DNA of 64,000 nucleotides from Candidatus Limnocylindrales bacterium. GTDB taxonomy: Bacteria > Desulfobacterota > Binatia > UBA1149 > CAITLU01. The stretch lies in NCBI GenBank assembly GCA_035626395.1, contig DASPNR010000007.1:357012-421011 (forward strand), read 5' to 3'. A model generated the notes under the pieces. The model was not told the origin of the DNA and searched no databases. It saw only the letters and a list, made by a program, of their open reading frames with translations. Of the stretch, positions 1 through 10,654 are shown one piece after another. A program made the translations under genes and the position numbers. Positions within the stretch are counted from its first letter, which is position 1. Each line of letters opens with the position of its first letter.

Positions 1-983
1 GCGCCGGCGAACGCGGCGCGGGCGGCTCGCGAGAAGGCCGCTCGTCGGCAACGCCTGCCGGCAACGCGGGAAAACCGGCTGCTCCGCCTTCGGAGACGCG
101 CGTTGCTTCGCTGTCGTACGCTCCCGCGAAGGAGCTCGCCTCGGTCGTGGACAAGGCCGCGCAGGCGCTCGGTGTCGCGGCCGCCGCCGACATCGCGTCC
201 AATGCCCTCGTGCTGTCGGGCCCGCGCGACGGCCTCGAGAAGGCCGCAGCCCTCGTCGCTCAGCTCGACCGCCCGCGCCGGCGCGTTCTGCTGGAAGCCA
301 AGATCGTCGAAATCGCGCACTCGGCGCGCCGCGACCTCGGCATCGAGTGGAAGCTGACGGGCGACATCGGCGGCGACGTGCGCCTGCCCGCCCCGGTCAG
401 CGACGCAGGCAGCGCCGCGCTGCTCATCGCCACCAACGGCGCCTCCGCGCTCGATGCGCGCATCTCGGCGATGGAGGCCGACGGCCGCTTGCGCGTCGTC
501 TCGCGCCCCAGCGTCGTCATGCTCGAAGGCAGCCCCGCCACCATCGAGAGCGTCCGCATCCTGCGCATCCGGTTGCCCAGTCGCGGCGCCGTCGTCGGCG
601 ACGAGGTCGTCGACGTCGGCAACGGCGGCGACCGGGCGACGCAGGACATTCCGGTGGGCGTGCGCCTCGAAGTCACGCCGGGCATTCGTGCGGGCCGCAA
701 GGTGCTGCTGCGCATCGCGGCCAAGTCGAGCAGTCTGGGTGCACCGCTACCGCCCGACGACATTCCCGAGGAGCTCAGCCGCATGGTGGAGGCCGAGGTG
801 ATGGTCGCCGATGGCGAGACCGCCGTGCTCGGAGGACTGCTGCGCGAAGGCAGCTCGAGGACGGGCGCCGGAGTTCCGCTCCTGCGCGACGTGCCGGTGC
901 TCGGCCACGTCTTCGACCGCCGTTCCAGGCACAAGGAATCCGAAGAGCTGCTCGTGCTGGTCACGCCGCGAGTGCTCGACTGA
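1..983 (+). CDS. pilQ: Secretin (type IV pilus PilQ / type II GspD family), 5' partial
   Basis: The reading frame is open from the left edge of the window, so the N-terminus is missing. The visible part begins with a Gly/Ala/Pro-rich linker. It is followed by a short N-type ring domain (VVDKAAQALGV to VAQLDRP) and then the conserved secretin core: LLEAKIVEIAHSARRDLGIEW, the VVSRPSVVMLEGSPA strand region and the C-terminal VLGGLLREGSS...VPLLRDVPVLGHVF...ELLVLVTPRVL block. Secretins form the outer-membrane channel for type IV pili or type II secretion. The aroK-aroB genes directly downstream match the common pilMNOPQ-aroKB order, which favours PilQ over GspD. The pilus assignment is inference, because the pilM-P genes would lie outside the window. 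Confidence 0.85.
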   Translation, partial: AGERGAGGSREGRSSATPAGNAGKPAAPPSETRVASLSYAPAKELASVVDKAAQALGVAAAADIASNALVLSGPRDGLEKAAALVAQLDRPRRRVLLEAKIVEIAHSARRDLGIEWKLTGDIGGDVRLPAPVSDAGSAALLIATNGASALDARISAMEADGRLRVVSRPSVVMLEGSPATIESVRILRIRLPSRGAVVGDEVVDVGNGGDRATQDIPVGVRLEVTPGIRAGRKVLLRIAAKSSSLGAPLPPDDIPEELSRMVEAEVMVADGETAVLGGLLREGSSRTGAGVPLLRDVPVLGHVFDRRSRHKESEELLVLVTPRVLD

Positions 984-1280
984 GAAGCGCCCTGGCCAAT
1001 CTCCGTCTTGCGGCACCGGCACACTCTACACTGCCGGCATGAAGAGCCCGACCGTGCGCCGACGAGATGATCGCGGACCTTCGAGCCGAGGCAGACGCGC
1101 GCTCCATCGCCGTATCCGACGTCGTGCGGGAACCGCTCGCGGGCGTGCGGCCGGCAGCGCCGCCGTGGGGACGTTCGCGATGATCGCCGATTTCGCAAGG
1201 CCACTCCCACACGCACGCCGCGAGGCGCCCCTGTCCCCCGTCGGTTCCTGTGGTAGGGTAGCCGGCGGTCCGGCGGGCTC
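984..1280. other. Intergenic region between secretin and aroK
   Basis: About 300 bases without a convincing gene. A short open frame from an ATG near 1039 is Arg-rich with no recognisable family and looks like a high-GC artefact. No clear terminator hairpin with a T-run is visible. The last 30 bases probably carry the aroK translation signal, although no strong Shine-Dalgarno motif is seen before 1281. Confidence 0.4.
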
Positions 1281-1877
1281 ATGCGTCACATCGTGCTGAC
1301 AGGTTTCATGGCGACGGGAAAGACGGCGGTCGGGCGGCGGCTGGCCAAGCGGCTGGGCTTCGATTTTCTCGACACCGACCAGATCATCGAGGATCGCGAG
1401 AAGCTGCCGGTCTCCGAGATCTTCGCCAGGCGCGGAGAGAGCGAGTTCCGGCGCCTCGAGCGCGACGTCGTCGCTTCGCTGGCGCCGCAGAAGCCGACGG
1501 TGATCGCCACCGGCGGCGGCACGTTCGTCGACGAGGCCAACCGCGCGGCGCTGCGGCGGCTCGGGCCGGTCATTTGTCTGATCACGTCGCTCGAGACCAC
1601 GCTCGAGCGCGTCGGTCGAAACGACAAGCGTCCTCTGGCGGCCGGCGAAGGCGCGGCCGAGCGTCTGGCGCGGCTGCTCGAAGCGCGCCGGCCCTTCTAT
1701 CGCATGGCCGACGTGCTGGTGGAGACCGACGGCCTCAGCGTTGAGCAGGCCGTCGCGCGCGTGGCCACGGCCATCGCCCCGCGCCTTCGCGGCGAGACCG
1801 CGCGGCGCGCGGCCAGCCTGGCCGGCGGCCTCGACGAGCACGCCACCGCGCGCGCACAGCGCGAGGAGAAGCCGTGA
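1281..1877 (+). CDS. aroK: Shikimate kinase
   Basis: Phosphorylates shikimate to shikimate-3-phosphate with ATP in chorismate synthesis; cytoplasmic. The P-loop GFMATGKT is at residues 8-15, the shikimate-binding Asp is in FLDTD (D33), ESEFRRLE carries the substrate-binding Arg, and ATGGGTFV is the glycine-rich Walker B-like loop. The lid region NDKRPLA follows. At 198 aa it is about 25 residues longer than E. coli AroK because of an Arg/Ala-rich C-terminal tail (LRGETARRAASL onward). It is followed by aroB after 70 bases and aroQ, giving three consecutive shikimate-pathway steps. Confidence 0.95.
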   Translation: MRHIVLTGFMATGKTAVGRRLAKRLGFDFLDTDQIIEDREKLPVSEIFARRGESEFRRLERDVVASLAPQKPTVIATGGGTFVDEANRAALRRLGPVICLITSLETTLERVGRNDKRPLAAGEGAAERLARLLEARRPFYRMADVLVETDGLSVEQAVARVATAIAPRLRGETARRAASLAGGLDEHATARAQREEKP

Positions 1878-1947
1878 ACGTCGTGGATGCAGCCGCGGCG
1901 CTGCCGCCGCTCGCGCGCCGCGCAGCGCCGGCGCGTCGGGAGGAAAA

Positions 1948-3024
1948 ATGACCACGGTTCGCGTCGATCTCGGCCCGCGCTCCTACGACTGCCACATCGA
2001 GCCCGGCCTGCTGCAAGGTGCCGGCGCGGCGATCGCGGCGCTGAAGCCGTCGCGTGTTCTGGTCGTCACCAACACCACCGTCGCACCGTTGTACGGCGAC
2101 GCGCTCACCTCCTCGATCGCCGCGGCCGACGCGCGCATTCCCGTCTCCACCATCGAGCTTCCCGACGGCGAGCGTTACAAGACCACTGCAACGGTCGAGA
2201 GCATCTACGATGCGGCGCTCGACCTGCCGATCGATCGCAGGTCGGTGCTGGTCGCGCTCGGCGGCGGCGTGGTCGGCGATCTGACCGGCTTTGCCGCGGC
2301 AACGCTGCTGCGCGGCGTCCGCTTCGTCATGATCCCGACGACGCTGCTGTCGCAGGTCGACTCCAGCGTCGGCGGCAAGACCGGCGTGGATCGGCCGCAC
2401 GGCAAGAACCTGGTGGGCGCGTTTCATCAGCCGAGTCTGGTGCTGATCGATCCGGCCACGCTGGCGTCGCTGCCGCGGCGCGAGTACCTGGCCGGCCTGG
2501 CCGAAGTCGTCAAGTACGGCATCATCCTGGACGCCGCGATGTTCGAGGACATGGAAAGGAGCGTCGAAGCGATCCTCGCGCGCGACGCGACGGTGATGAC
2601 GCCGCTGATCGCGCGCTGCGTGCGCATCAAGGCCGACGTCGTCGAGAGCGACGAGCTGGAGACCACCGGCGCGCGCCGCATCCTCAACTTCGGCCACACG
2701 GTCGCGCACGCGCTCGAGCAGGTCACCGGCTACGACCAGTATCTTCACGGCGAGGCGGTGGCGGTGGGCATGGTCGTGGCGGCGCGCCTGTCGGCGCGGC
2801 GCGGGATCTGCAGCCCGGCCGCGGCCGAACGCATCGAGCGGCTGCTGACCAGGCTCGGCATGGACACCGAGGTGCCGGCCAACCTTGACCCGTCCGCGCT
2901 CATGCGGGCGATCGCGCTCGACAAGAAGGCCGATGGAGCGCGCGTGGCGTACATCGTCTGCGAGGACATCGGGCGCTGCCGCGCCGAGACGCTCGAGGTG
3001 ACTGAAATCGCCGCGGCGATATAA
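1948..3024 (+). CDS. aroB: 3-dehydroquinate synthase
   Basis: Converts DAHP to 3-dehydroquinate using NAD+ and a divalent metal; second step of the shikimate pathway. The protein is 358 aa, normal for the family. Visible motifs are the NAD-binding [11 protein letters not shown], the [18 protein letters not shown] substrate site, AEVVKYGII (metal Glu), [11 protein letters not shown] and HGEAVAVGM (metal His). An open frame extends upstream to 1741 but is Arg/Pro-rich. The ATG at 1948 is preceded by a strong GGAGGAAAA ribosome-binding site and begins MTTVRVDLG, the usual AroB N-terminus, so it is chosen. Confidence 0.96.
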   Translation: MTTVRVDLGPRSYDCHIEPGLLQGAGAAIAALKPSRVLVVTNTTVAPLYGDALTSSIAAADARIPVSTIELPDGERYKTTATVESIYDAALDLPIDRRSVLVALGGGVVGDLTGFAAATLLRGVRFVMIPTTLLSQVDSSVGGKTGVDRPHGKNLVGAFHQPSLVLIDPATLASLPRREYLAGLAEVVKYGIILDAAMFEDMERSVEAILARDATVMTPLIARCVRIKADVVESDELETTGARRILNFGHTVAHALEQVTGYDQYLHGEAVAVGMVVAARLSARRGICSPAAAERIERLLTRLGMDTEVPANLDPSALMRAIALDKKADGARVAYIVCEDIGRCRAETLEVTEIAAAI

Positions 3025-3034
3025 GGGACGCTTC

Positions 3035-3484
3035 ATGCCCGCCAACAAGCCCATCCTGGTGGTCCACGGACCCAACCTGAACATGCTCGGGTCGCGCGAG
3101 CCGCAGGTGTACGGCACCACCACGCTGGCGCAGATCGACGCGTCGCTGGCGGCGCTGGCCAAGGAGCTGGGCTGGACGGTCGAGAGCTTCCAGTCCAACG
3201 GCGAGGGCGATCTGGTCACGCGCATCCAGCAGGCGGCCGGCACGCATGCGGGCATTCTGATCAACCCGGGCGCCTACACGCACACCAGCGTGGCCATTCG
3301 CGACGCGGTCCTCGCCTGTGGCCTGCCGACGGTGGAGTGCCACCTGTCCAACATCCACAAGCGCGAGGAGTTCCGGCATCGCTCGCTCATCGCGGACGTC
3401 GCGGTCGGGCAGGTGATGGGCTTCGGCGCCGACAGCTATCTGCTCGGCTTGCGCGCGCTCGTCGCCACGCTCGAGAAGTCTTGA
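3035..3484 (+). CDS. aroQ: 3-dehydroquinate dehydratase, type II
   Basis: Dehydrates 3-dehydroquinate to 3-dehydroshikimate; class II enzymes are small dodecamers unrelated to AroD. At 149 aa the length is typical. [13 protein letters not shown] starts the active site, the catalytic Tyr is Y26 in VYGTTT, and [10 protein letters not shown] and [17 protein letters not shown] carry the conserved Asn, His and Arg residues. It starts 10 bases after aroB and its stop overlaps the mfd start, so aroB-aroQ-mfd are probably cotranscribed. Confidence 0.97.
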   Translation: MPANKPILVVHGPNLNMLGSREPQVYGTTTLAQIDASLAALAKELGWTVESFQSNGEGDLVTRIQQAAGTHAGILINPGAYTHTSVAIRDAVLACGLPTVECHLSNIHKREEFRHRSLIADVAVGQVMGFGADSYLLGLRALVATLEKS

Positions 3485-6400
3485 GCCTGCCAGGGTCGAC
3501 GCAGGCGCTGCGCGAGGCGCTCTCCAGCGAGCTCGCGCAATTCCCGGATCTGTTCTGGCGACTCCAGGGCCTGAAGGCCTCGGCCCCTGCCTACGTGCTG
3601 GCGCGCCTTCTCGATCCGGCCGGCGGCGCACGAGGTGACCTGCGCCCGGAGCTGGAGCGGCCTGCGCTTGTGGTCACCGCCAGCGACAAGGCCGCCGAGG
3701 AGCTTGCGGCCGAGCTGCAGGCGTTCTTCGGGGAGGCCTACGACGACAGCTTCCTTGCGCGTCGCGTGCATCTGTTCCCGTCGCGCGAGGCGCCGCCGCT
3801 GGAGATGGTTTCCCCCACTTCGGACGTGGAGGCCGCGCGCACGGCGGCGCTGTATGCGCTAGCGCACGCCAAGGCGCCCATCGTCGTCGCCTGCGTGGAT
3901 GCGGTGGCGCAGTGGACGATGGCGCCGCAGGCGCTGGCGGACGCGTCGCTGTACTTCGTCACCGGCGAGGAAGTGCTGCTCGAGGATCTCGTCGCGCAGC
4001 TGCAGACGGCAGGCTACCGCAGCCTCGCCACGGTGGACGAGCCGGGCGAGCTGGCGGTGCGCGGCGGCATCGTCGACGTGTGGCCGCCCGGGTTCCAGTA
4101 TCCGCTGCGCGTCGAAGTCGAATTCGACCGGATCGCCTCGATCCGTCTGTTCGATCCGGCCGATCAGCGCTCGTTCCAGCCCACCGAGGAGCTGGTGGTG
4201 CTGCCTTCGCTTCCGGTGCCCCTGGAGCGCATGGCCGGCGCCGAGGTGCGGCGCGCCGTGGCCGATCGCTGCGAGGAGCTGCTGCTGCCCTCGACGGAGC
4301 GGCGCCGCCTCGATGAATACCTCGCCTCGGCCGTCCACTTTCCCGGCGTCGAGCTGCTGGCGCCGTACGCGATGGGCGCTCGCCATACGGTCGCGGATTT
4401 CCTGCGGCCCGGCGCGCTGATGGTCGCCGTCGATCCTCCCGCCATCGAGGAAGCCGTCGATGCATTGGAGAAGTCGCTGCACGAAGCCGCCGCGGCCGCG
4501 CGCGCCGCCGGCAGCTTCTTTCCCGACCCGCAGCGCCTCTACATGAGCCGCTCGGAAGTGCGCGAGCTGGTCGCGCGCCGCCCGCACATCGAGCTCGACT
4601 ACGCCGAGGTCGTCGAGTCGGCCGGCGAGCCCGGCCACCGAGCCTGGCGAGTCGAGGTCCGCACCAACACGCAGATCGCCGCCGCTCGCGCGCGCGTGAA
4701 AGCTCGGCGTGGCGAGAGCGGCTTCGCGCCGGTGGTCGAGGTGCTGAGCGCGGCGCGCGCCGAGGGCCTGCGCGTCGTCATGATGTGCAGCGGCCAGACC
4801 CAGCTCGGGCGCATCGAGCACCTGCTGTCGCTGTCGGATGTCGAGAAGGTGCTGCGCGCCGAGACGTTCGCCATTGCGCAGGCGCGCGACCCCAAGCACA
4901 TCTGGCTCGTCGAGGGTCATCTGCGCGAAGGCTTCACTCTTGCGGCCGACCATCTGCTGGTGGTCAGCGACGAGGAGCTGTTCGGCGAGCGCCGCTCGCG
5001 CCCGCGCCGCCGCCGCGCCAGCCGCTCGCGCATGCTCAGCGCCCTGGCCGAGCTGGAGCCGAACGACTTCATCGTGCACGTCGACCACGGCGTCGGCCGC
5101 TACCATGGCCTGCGCCACATGAAGGCCGCCGGCATGGAAGGCGACTTCCTGCACATCGAGTACGCTGGCGGCGACCGCTACTACCTGCCGGTCGACCGCA
5201 TCAACCTCGTCGAGAAGTACACCGGCGCCTCGGGCGCCGAGCCGGCCCTCGACAAGATCGGCGGCACCGCCTGGGAGCGGGCCAAGCGCAAGGCGCGCGA
5301 CTCGATCCTGGAGATGGCGCGCGAGCTGCTCGAGCTGGAAGCCTTCCGGCAGGTGCACACGCGCCAGGGCTGGGCCGAGCCCGGCGGCGACTTCGAGGAG
5401 TTCGAGGCACGCTTCCCGTTCGAGGAGACCGAGGGACAGCTCTCGGCCATCCGCGACATCCTCGGCGATCTGGAGCGCGAGCGGCCGATGGACCGGGTCG
5501 TCTGCGGCGACGTGGGCTACGGCAAGACCGAGGTTGCCATCCGCGCGGCATATTTGGCGGCGATGGCGGGAAAGCAGGTTGGCGTGCTGGTGCCGACCAC
5601 GGTGCTGGCGCGGCAGCACTACGACACGCTCAAGACGCGCTTCGACGGCTACCCCGTCAACGTCGCCATGCTCTCGCGCTTCCATTCGAAGAACGAGAAC
5701 CAGGCGATCGTGCGCGGTCTGGCCGACGGCACGGTCGACATCGTGGTCGGTACGCACCGGCTGCTGCAGCGCGACATCAAGTTCGCGCGCCTGGGCCTGC
5801 TGGTGATCGACGAGGAGCATCGGTTCGGCGTCAAGGCCAAGGAGCACATCAAGGCCATGCGGCGCGAGGTGGACGTGCTGACGCTGACGGCCACGCCCAT
5901 CCCGCGCACGCTGCAGCTGGCGCTGTCAGGCGTGCGCGACCTGTCGGTGATCGAAACGCCGCCGGTGGACCGCCTGGCCATCCGAACCTACGTCGCGCGC
6001 TACGACGAGGGCCTGATCCAGCAGTCGATCCAGCGCGAGCTGGCGCGCGGCGGCCAGGTCTTCTTCGTGCACAACCGCGTCTCGTCCATCGAGATGGTGG
6101 CGCGGCGCATCGGCGAGCTGGTGCCGGGGGCGCGCGTGGCGGTGGCGCACGGCCAGATGGACGAAAGCGAGCTGGAGAAGGTGATGGTCGAGTTCCTCGA
6201 GCACAAGAGCGACGTGCTCGTGTGCACCTCCATCATCGAGTCGGGCCTGGACATCCCCAACGCCAACACGATCCTCGTCAACCGCGCCGACACCTTCGGC
6301 CTGGCCCAGCTCTACCAGATCCGCGGCCGCGTCGGGCGCAGCCATCGCCGCGCCTACGCCTATCTGCTGGTGCCGAGCGAGCGCATCACGGAAGACGCGC

Positions 6401-7110
6401 GCAAGCGCCTGGCCGTGCTGCAGGACCTGGACGACCTCGGTGCTGGATTTCGCTTGGCGGCGCACGACCTGGAGATCCGCGGCGCGGGCAACCTGCTCGG
6501 CAAGGAGCAATCGGGGCACATCCGTGCCGTCGGCTTCGACATGTTCCTGCGCATGATGGAGGAGGCCACCGCCGAAGTGCGCGGGCAGCCGGCGGTGGCG
6601 AGCCTGGAGCCCGAGATCGAGCTGGGGGCCGAGGCTTTCCTGCCCGACTGGTACGCGGAGGACATCGGCGAGCGGCTGATCCTGTACAAGCGTCTGGCCG
6701 GCGCCGAGAGCGCCGAGGCCGTGGCTGCGCTGCGCGACGAGCTCGAGGACCGCTTCGGCACGCTGCCGCGCGAGGCCGTCAACTTCGTGCGCATCATGGC
6801 GTTGCGGCCGGCTCTGCGTCGCCTTCGGGTTGTGTCGCTCAAGGCCAGCGATAACGTTGTCGCCTTGCGCTTCGACGAGAGCTCGCCGGTTTCGCGCGAG
6901 CTGCTGCTGAAGCTGGCCCACGCACAGCCGGTGCGCTACCGACTGCGGCCCGAAGGCCTGACGATGAATGCCGTCGCCGAGGACTGGGACGGCCTCGTCG
7001 AAGAGATTGAACGCCTGCTGGCCCGCCTGGAGGCCGGCGGCGAAGGAGGAGCTTTGGATGGCAAACGCGAGCCCACTGGCGCGCAAACCTTCCGCCGCGC
7101 GCGCCGCTGA
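3481..7110 (+). CDS. mfd: Transcription-repair coupling factor
   Basis: Mfd removes RNA polymerase stalled at DNA lesions and recruits UvrA. The chosen start is the TTG at 3481, which overlaps the aroQ stop (TTGA) and gives 1209 aa. Order of domains: UvrB-like N-terminal modules (residues 1-450, with [16 protein letters not shown]), the RNA-polymerase-interacting domain ([15 protein letters not shown] near 530), the RecG-like helicase with Walker [11 protein letters not shown] near 675 and the DEEH box [11 protein letters not shown] near 775, ending in the C-terminal TRCF domain. An in-frame ATG upstream at 3337 lies inside aroQ and is unlikely. uvrA lies 3.5 kb downstream, on the same strand. 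Confidence 0.96.
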   Translation: MSLPGSTQALREALSSELAQFPDLFWRLQGLKASAPAYVLARLLDPAGGARGDLRPELERPALVVTASDKAAEELAAELQAFFGEAYDDSFLARRVHLFPSREAPPLEMVSPTSDVEAARTAALYALAHAKAPIVVACVDAVAQWTMAPQALADASLYFVTGEEVLLEDLVAQLQTAGYRSLATVDEPGELAVRGGIVDVWPPGFQYPLRVEVEFDRIASIRLFDPADQRSFQPTEELVVLPSLPVPLERMAGAEVRRAVADRCEELLLPSTERRRLDEYLASAVHFPGVELLAPYAMGARHTVADFLRPGALMVAVDPPAIEEAVDALEKSLHEAAAAARAAGSFFPDPQRLYMSRSEVRELVARRPHIELDYAEVVESAGEPGHRAWRVEVRTNTQIAAARARVKARRGESGFAPVVEVLSAARAEGLRVVMMCSGQTQLGRIEHLLSLSDVEKVLRAETFAIAQARDPKHIWLVEGHLREGFTLAADHLLVVSDEELFGERRSRPRRRRASRSRMLSALAELEPNDFIVHVDHGVGRYHGLRHMKAAGMEGDFLHIEYAGGDRYYLPVDRINLVEKYTGASGAEPALDKIGGTAWERAKRKARDSILEMARELLELEAFRQVHTRQGWAEPGGDFEEFEARFPFEETEGQLSAIRDILGDLERERPMDRVVCGDVGYGKTEVAIRAAYLAAMAGKQVGVLVPTTVLARQHYDTLKTRFDGYPVNVAMLSRFHSKNENQAIVRGLADGTVDIVVGTHRLLQRDIKFARLGLLVIDEEHRFGVKAKEHIKAMRREVDVLTLTATPIPRTLQLALSGVRDLSVIETPPVDRLAIRTYVARYDEGLIQQSIQRELARGGQVFFVHNRVSSIEMVARRIGELVPGARVAVAHGQMDESELEKVMVEFLEHKSDVLVCTSIIESGLDIPNANTILVNRADTFGLAQLYQIRGRVGRSHRRAYAYLLVPSERITEDARKRLAVLQDLDDLGAGFRLAAHDLEIRGAGNLLGKEQSGHIRAVGFDMFLRMMEEATAEVRGQPAVASLEPEIELGAEAFLPDWYAEDIGERLILYKRLAGAESAEAVAALRDELEDRFGTLPREAVNFVRIMALRPALRRLRVVSLKASDNVVALRFDESSPVSRELLLKLAHAQPVRYRLRPEGLTMNAVAEDWDGLVEEIERLLARLEAGGEGGALDGKREPTGAQTFRRARR

Positions 7111-8206
7111 CACCGACGGCGGCGTTCGTGCCGGCGCGGCCCGACGCGCGGGCGGTCGCCGCTTGCCCGAGCATCTGCGCTCCGCGCAGTGGTGGCTGGC
7201 GCCGTTTCTGTCGCTGACGGTGGCGGCGTGCTCGATGTGGCCGCTCGGCAAGGACGAGCAGCCGGCCTCGTCGGCGCCGGCGCTGGCAGGCCCCGCGGCG
7301 CCTTCGGAGAAACCGCCGGCCAACGCGGTCAACAGCGTGGTGGCGGTGGTCGACGGCGAGCCCATCACGGTCGGCGACCTGCGCGCCTATCGCAGGACCG
7401 GAGGGCCGTTCCTGCCCGAGGAGCTGCGCCACGATAACCGCGCGCTGCTCCAGTCGATGATCGAGCGGCGTCTGCTCAAGGCCGAGTTCGAGAAGAACGG
7501 CGTACGCGTCGATGACGCGACCGTCGAGCGCTACATTGAAGGGATCCTGCGCGAGAGCGGGCAGAGCCGCGCCGAGATCGAGGTGGCCCTGTCGCGCGTG
7601 GGCCTGAGCTGGAAGGACTATTTCGAACGCATGCGCGAGGAAGTGCAGCGCGTGGCGCTGGTCAATCTTCTGATCCGGTCGCGCGTCAACGTGCCCGATG
7701 AGGAAGTGGAGGAGGCCTGGGAGAACGATCCGGCCTTCAAGCAGAACGAGAAGCTGGTCGTGGCCGACATCTTCCTGCCGCTTCCCGCCGATGAAGCCGC
7801 TGCGGCGGCGGTGCGCGCGCAGGCCGCCGAGGTGGCCAGGCAGGCCAGGAGCGATTTCGAGGAAGCTGCCAGGAAGCATTCGAAGGGCCCGGGCGCTGCC
7901 GAAGGCGGCACGCTCGGCGAGTTCGAGCGCGGCACCATGGCCGACTACTTCGAGAAGGCGCTGACGGGCCTGGACGAAGGCGACGTCTCGGCGCCGATCG
8001 AAGGCGGCGGCGGCATCCACATCGTCAAGCTCATCGACGTCAAGAAGAGCGGGCGTCGCCCGCTGGCCGAGGTCAAGGAAGAGATCCGCGAGAAGCTCTA
8101 CGAGCGCCGTCTGCAGGAGCGATACGAGAAGTGGGCCAGCGAGGATCTGCGCCGCGAGCATCGCGTCGAGATTCTCATGACCGACCTGTCGGGGATCGCC
8201 GGCTAG
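7058..8206 (+). CDS. Lipoprotein parvulin-type peptidyl-prolyl isomerase (SurA/PpiC-like)
   Basis: 382 aa. A basic N-region of about 42 residues precedes a hydrophobic stretch ending in the lipobox LTVAAC (lipidated C58, followed by Ser). A SurA-type N-terminal chaperone domain (residues about 75-215, starting VVAVVDGEPITVGDLRAYRR) comes before one PpiC rotamase domain (about 225-325, with AARKHSKGPGAAEGGTLGEF and GGGGIHIVKL). It probably folds outer-membrane or periplasmic proteins. The start at 7058 follows the ribosome-binding site GAAGGAGGA and overlaps mfd by 53 bases. Ser at position +2 of the mature lipoprotein would allow outer-membrane sorting under the E. coli rule, unlike the paralogue at 56509. 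Confidence 0.9.
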   Translation: MANASPLARKPSAARAADTDGGVRAGAARRAGGRRLPEHLRSAQWWLAPFLSLTVAACSMWPLGKDEQPASSAPALAGPAAPSEKPPANAVNSVVAVVDGEPITVGDLRAYRRTGGPFLPEELRHDNRALLQSMIERRLLKAEFEKNGVRVDDATVERYIEGILRESGQSRAEIEVALSRVGLSWKDYFERMREEVQRVALVNLLIRSRVNVPDEEVEEAWENDPAFKQNEKLVVADIFLPLPADEAAAAAVRAQAAEVARQARSDFEEAARKHSKGPGAAEGGTLGEFERGTMADYFEKALTGLDEGDVSAPIEGGGGIHIVKLIDVKKSGRRPLAEVKEEIREKLYERRLQERYEKWASEDLRREHRVEILMTDLSGIAG

Positions 8207-9234
8207 TGAAGCCCCAGATCGCCGTCAGCCTCGGCGATCCGGCCGGCATCGGTCCCGAGATCGTCGTCGAAGCGGCCTCGCGCGCGGCGGTGCGGCGAGC
8301 TTGCCGCCTGGTCGTCTACGGCGACGAGGGCGTGATGGCGGCCGCGCGCAGGATCCGGCGCATCGGTGCGGGCGCGGCCACGGCGATCGAGCGCATCGTG
8401 CCGGTGACGTCGCTCCCCGTCGATGCCGCGCTGCCCAGGCCGGGCAAGCGCTGCGGCGAGGCGGCGTTCCGTTTTCTGGACGCCGCCGCCCGCGCCACCG
8501 CCGCCGGCGAGCACGCGGCGCTGGCCACGGCGCCGCTCAGCAAGCTGTGGCTCAACCGCGCGGGCCATCCCTACGACGGACACACCGAATACCTGTCGGA
8601 GCTGGCGGGCACGCCGGCGACGATGATGCTGGCCGGGCCGAGGCTGCGCGTCGTGCTCGTGACCACGCACGTCGCCATCGCTCGCGTCCCGCAGATCCTG
8701 GACGTCGCCCGCATCGTCAAGGCCGGCCGCGTCGCCGACGAGCATCTGCGGGCGTTTCACGGTCTGAAGAAGCCGCGGCTTGCGGTGGCGGCGCTCAATC
8801 CGCACGCCGGCGAAGGCGGCCTGTTCGGCGACGAGGAAGCGCGCGTCATCGCGCCCGCCGTGGCGCGTCTGCGTCGCGCCGGAATCGATGCCAGCGGCCC
8901 GTTTCCCGCCGACACGTTATTTGCGGCAGTGGTAGCCGGTGACTACGATGCCGTGCTTTGCATGTATCACGACCAGGCATTGATCCCGCTCAAGCTGGTC
9001 GACTTCCGGCACGCCGTGAACATCTCGATGGGACTTCCATTCCTGCGCACGTCGCCTGATCACGGCACCGCCTACGACCTTGCCGGCAGCGGCCGCGCAA
9101 GCGCCGACAGCATGGAGGCCGCCATCCTGCTCGCGGCCGCCATGGCCGAACGCTCGGCCGCGACGCGCGCGCCCGCACGATCGGTCGCCGCGCGCGCACC
9201 AGGAACGATCAAGCGAGGAGCCGCGCGCCGGTGA
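8206..9234 (+). CDS. pdxA: 4-hydroxythreonine-4-phosphate dehydrogenase
   Basis: NAD-dependent oxidation of 4-phosphohydroxy-L-threonine in the DXP-dependent pyridoxal-phosphate pathway. The GTG at 8206 overlaps the previous stop by one base and begins (M)KPQIAVSLGDPAGIGPEIV, the family N-terminus; 342 aa. Other hallmarks are the metal/substrate residues in GHTEYLSELAG, LNPHAGEGGLFGDEE, GPFPADTLF and MYHDQALIPLK, with the C-terminal FLRTSPDHGTAYDLAG. The last 40 residues (AERSAATRAPARSVAARAPG) are an unusual Arg/Ala-rich tail. pdxA after a SurA-like gene repeats the surA-pdxA order of many proteobacteria. Confidence 0.95.
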   Translation: MKPQIAVSLGDPAGIGPEIVVEAASRAAVRRACRLVVYGDEGVMAAARRIRRIGAGAATAIERIVPVTSLPVDAALPRPGKRCGEAAFRFLDAAARATAAGEHAALATAPLSKLWLNRAGHPYDGHTEYLSELAGTPATMMLAGPRLRVVLVTTHVAIARVPQILDVARIVKAGRVADEHLRAFHGLKKPRLAVAALNPHAGEGGLFGDEEARVIAPAVARLRRAGIDASGPFPADTLFAAVVAGDYDAVLCMYHDQALIPLKLVDFRHAVNISMGLPFLRTSPDHGTAYDLAGSGRASADSMEAAILLAAAMAERSAATRAPARSVAARAPGTIKRGAARR

Positions 9235-10622
9235 AGCTGAATCCGCAGATCTATCGCGAGTACGACATCCGCGGCGTGGCCGGCACCGACTACGACGAGG
9301 AGTTCGCCTTCGCGCTCGGGCGAGCCTACGGCAGCAAGCTCCTCGACCAGGGCATCTCGCGCGCTGCCGTCGGGCGCGACTGCCGCGTCACCAGCCCGGC
9401 CTTCCACGCCGCAATGAAGAACGCGCTTCGCGCCACCGGCATCGACGTCGTGGACGTGGGCCTGTGTCCGACGCCGCTGCTCTACTTCGCGGTCCACCAC
9501 CTGGATCTGGAAGCCGGCATCCAGATCACCGGCAGCCACAACCCGCCCGATCACAACGGCTTCAAGATCGTCATCGGCAAGACGACGATCCACGGCGGCG
9601 ACATCAAGGATCTCGCGCGCCGCATCGAGGAAGGACAGTTCCGCGAAGGCGCAGGAAGCGAGGAGAGCTACCCGATCGTCGCGGCCTATCAGGGCTTCCT
9701 GTCCGAGCACTTCGGACGCTGCGGCCAGGGCGTCAAGGTGGTGGTGGATTCGGGCAACGGCACTGCGGGCCCGGTCGCGCCCGGGGTCTATCGCGGCATG
9801 GGCTGCGAGGTCATCGACCTGTACAGCGAGCCCGACGGGCGCTTCCCCAACCACCATGCCGATCCGACGGTCGAGGAGAATGTCGGCGAGCTGATCGCCA
9901 AGGTGCGCGAGACCGGCGCCGACCTCGGCATCGCCTTCGACGGCGACGCCGACCGCATCGGCGTCGTGGACGAAACGGGCCGCATCATCTGGGGAGACGA
10001 GATGCTGGTGGTGTTCGCGCGCGACATCCTTGCGCGCAGGCCTGGCGCCACGGTGGTCTCGGAAGTGAAGTGCTCGCAGCGCCTCTACGACGACATCGAG
10101 GCCAACGGCGGCGTGGGCATCATGTGGAAGGCCGGGCACTCGCTGCTCAAGGCCAAGATGCGCGAGACCGGGGCCGTGCTCGGCGGCGAGATGAGCGGGC
10201 ATCTCTTCTTCGCCGACCGTTACTTCGGCTTCGACGACGCGATCTACGCCGGTGCGCGCATGATCGAGATCCTGGCACGCGGCGGCAAGCGTCTGGCCGA
10301 GATCCTCTCCGACCTTCCGCACGCGGTCTACACGCCCGAGATCCGCGTGGACTGCCCCGACGACGTCAAGTTCAAGGTGGCCGCCGCTGCGCAGGCGCGC
10401 TTCCGCGAGATGGGCTATCCCATCGTCGACGTCGACGGGGTGCGCGTGAAGTTCGAAAAAGGCTGGGGCCTGGTGCGCGCGTCCAACACGCAGCCGATCC
10501 TGGTGCTGCGCTTCGAAGCCGCCGACGAAGAGAGCCTGCGCCAGTACGAGGCGCTGGTACGAACCGAGCTGCGGAGATTGGGCTCAGGTCTCGAAGCTGC
10601 GGGTTTCTGCCCACCGGGGTAA
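9231..10622 (+). CDS. Phosphomannomutase/phosphoglucomutase (alpha-D-phosphohexomutase family)
   Basis: Interconverts hexose 6- and 1-phosphates for exopolysaccharide or LPS precursor synthesis. 463 aa; the GTG start overlaps the pdxA stop by four bases. The phosphoserine loop is [12 protein letters not shown] (Ser near residue 102), the magnesium loop is DGDADRIG (near 236-243), the sugar-specificity loop is [10 protein letters not shown] and the phosphate-binding C-terminal domain has [15 protein letters not shown]. The start [14 protein letters not shown] is typical of the AlgC/ManB group. Substrate preference cannot be settled from sequence alone. Confidence 0.93.
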   Translation: MKLNPQIYREYDIRGVAGTDYDEEFAFALGRAYGSKLLDQGISRAAVGRDCRVTSPAFHAAMKNALRATGIDVVDVGLCPTPLLYFAVHHLDLEAGIQITGSHNPPDHNGFKIVIGKTTIHGGDIKDLARRIEEGQFREGAGSEESYPIVAAYQGFLSEHFGRCGQGVKVVVDSGNGTAGPVAPGVYRGMGCEVIDLYSEPDGRFPNHHADPTVEENVGELIAKVRETGADLGIAFDGDADRIGVVDETGRIIWGDEMLVVFARDILARRPGATVVSEVKCSQRLYDDIEANGGVGIMWKAGHSLLKAKMRETGAVLGGEMSGHLFFADRYFGFDDAIYAGARMIEILARGGKRLAEILSDLPHAVYTPEIRVDCPDDVKFKVAAAAQARFREMGYPIVDVDGVRVKFEKGWGLVRASNTQPILVLRFEAADEESLRQYEALVRTELRRLGSGLEAAGFCPPG

Positions 10623-10654
10623 GCACCGCCGCTTCAAGACGTGACCCGTTCGAT

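Noticed and set aside
1039..1299. Small open frame between secretin and aroK
   Set aside because: Arg/Gly-rich with no family; overlaps the aroK start and lacks a good ribosome-binding site.
3859..5847. 662-aa minus-strand open frame opposite mfd
   Set aside because: Shadow of mfd in very GC-rich DNA; Arg/Ala/His-rich with no domain, and the mfd frame carries all helicase motifs.
4785..6854. 689-aa plus-strand frame inside mfd
   Set aside because: Out-of-frame reading of mfd, Arg/Gly/Pro-rich, no family.
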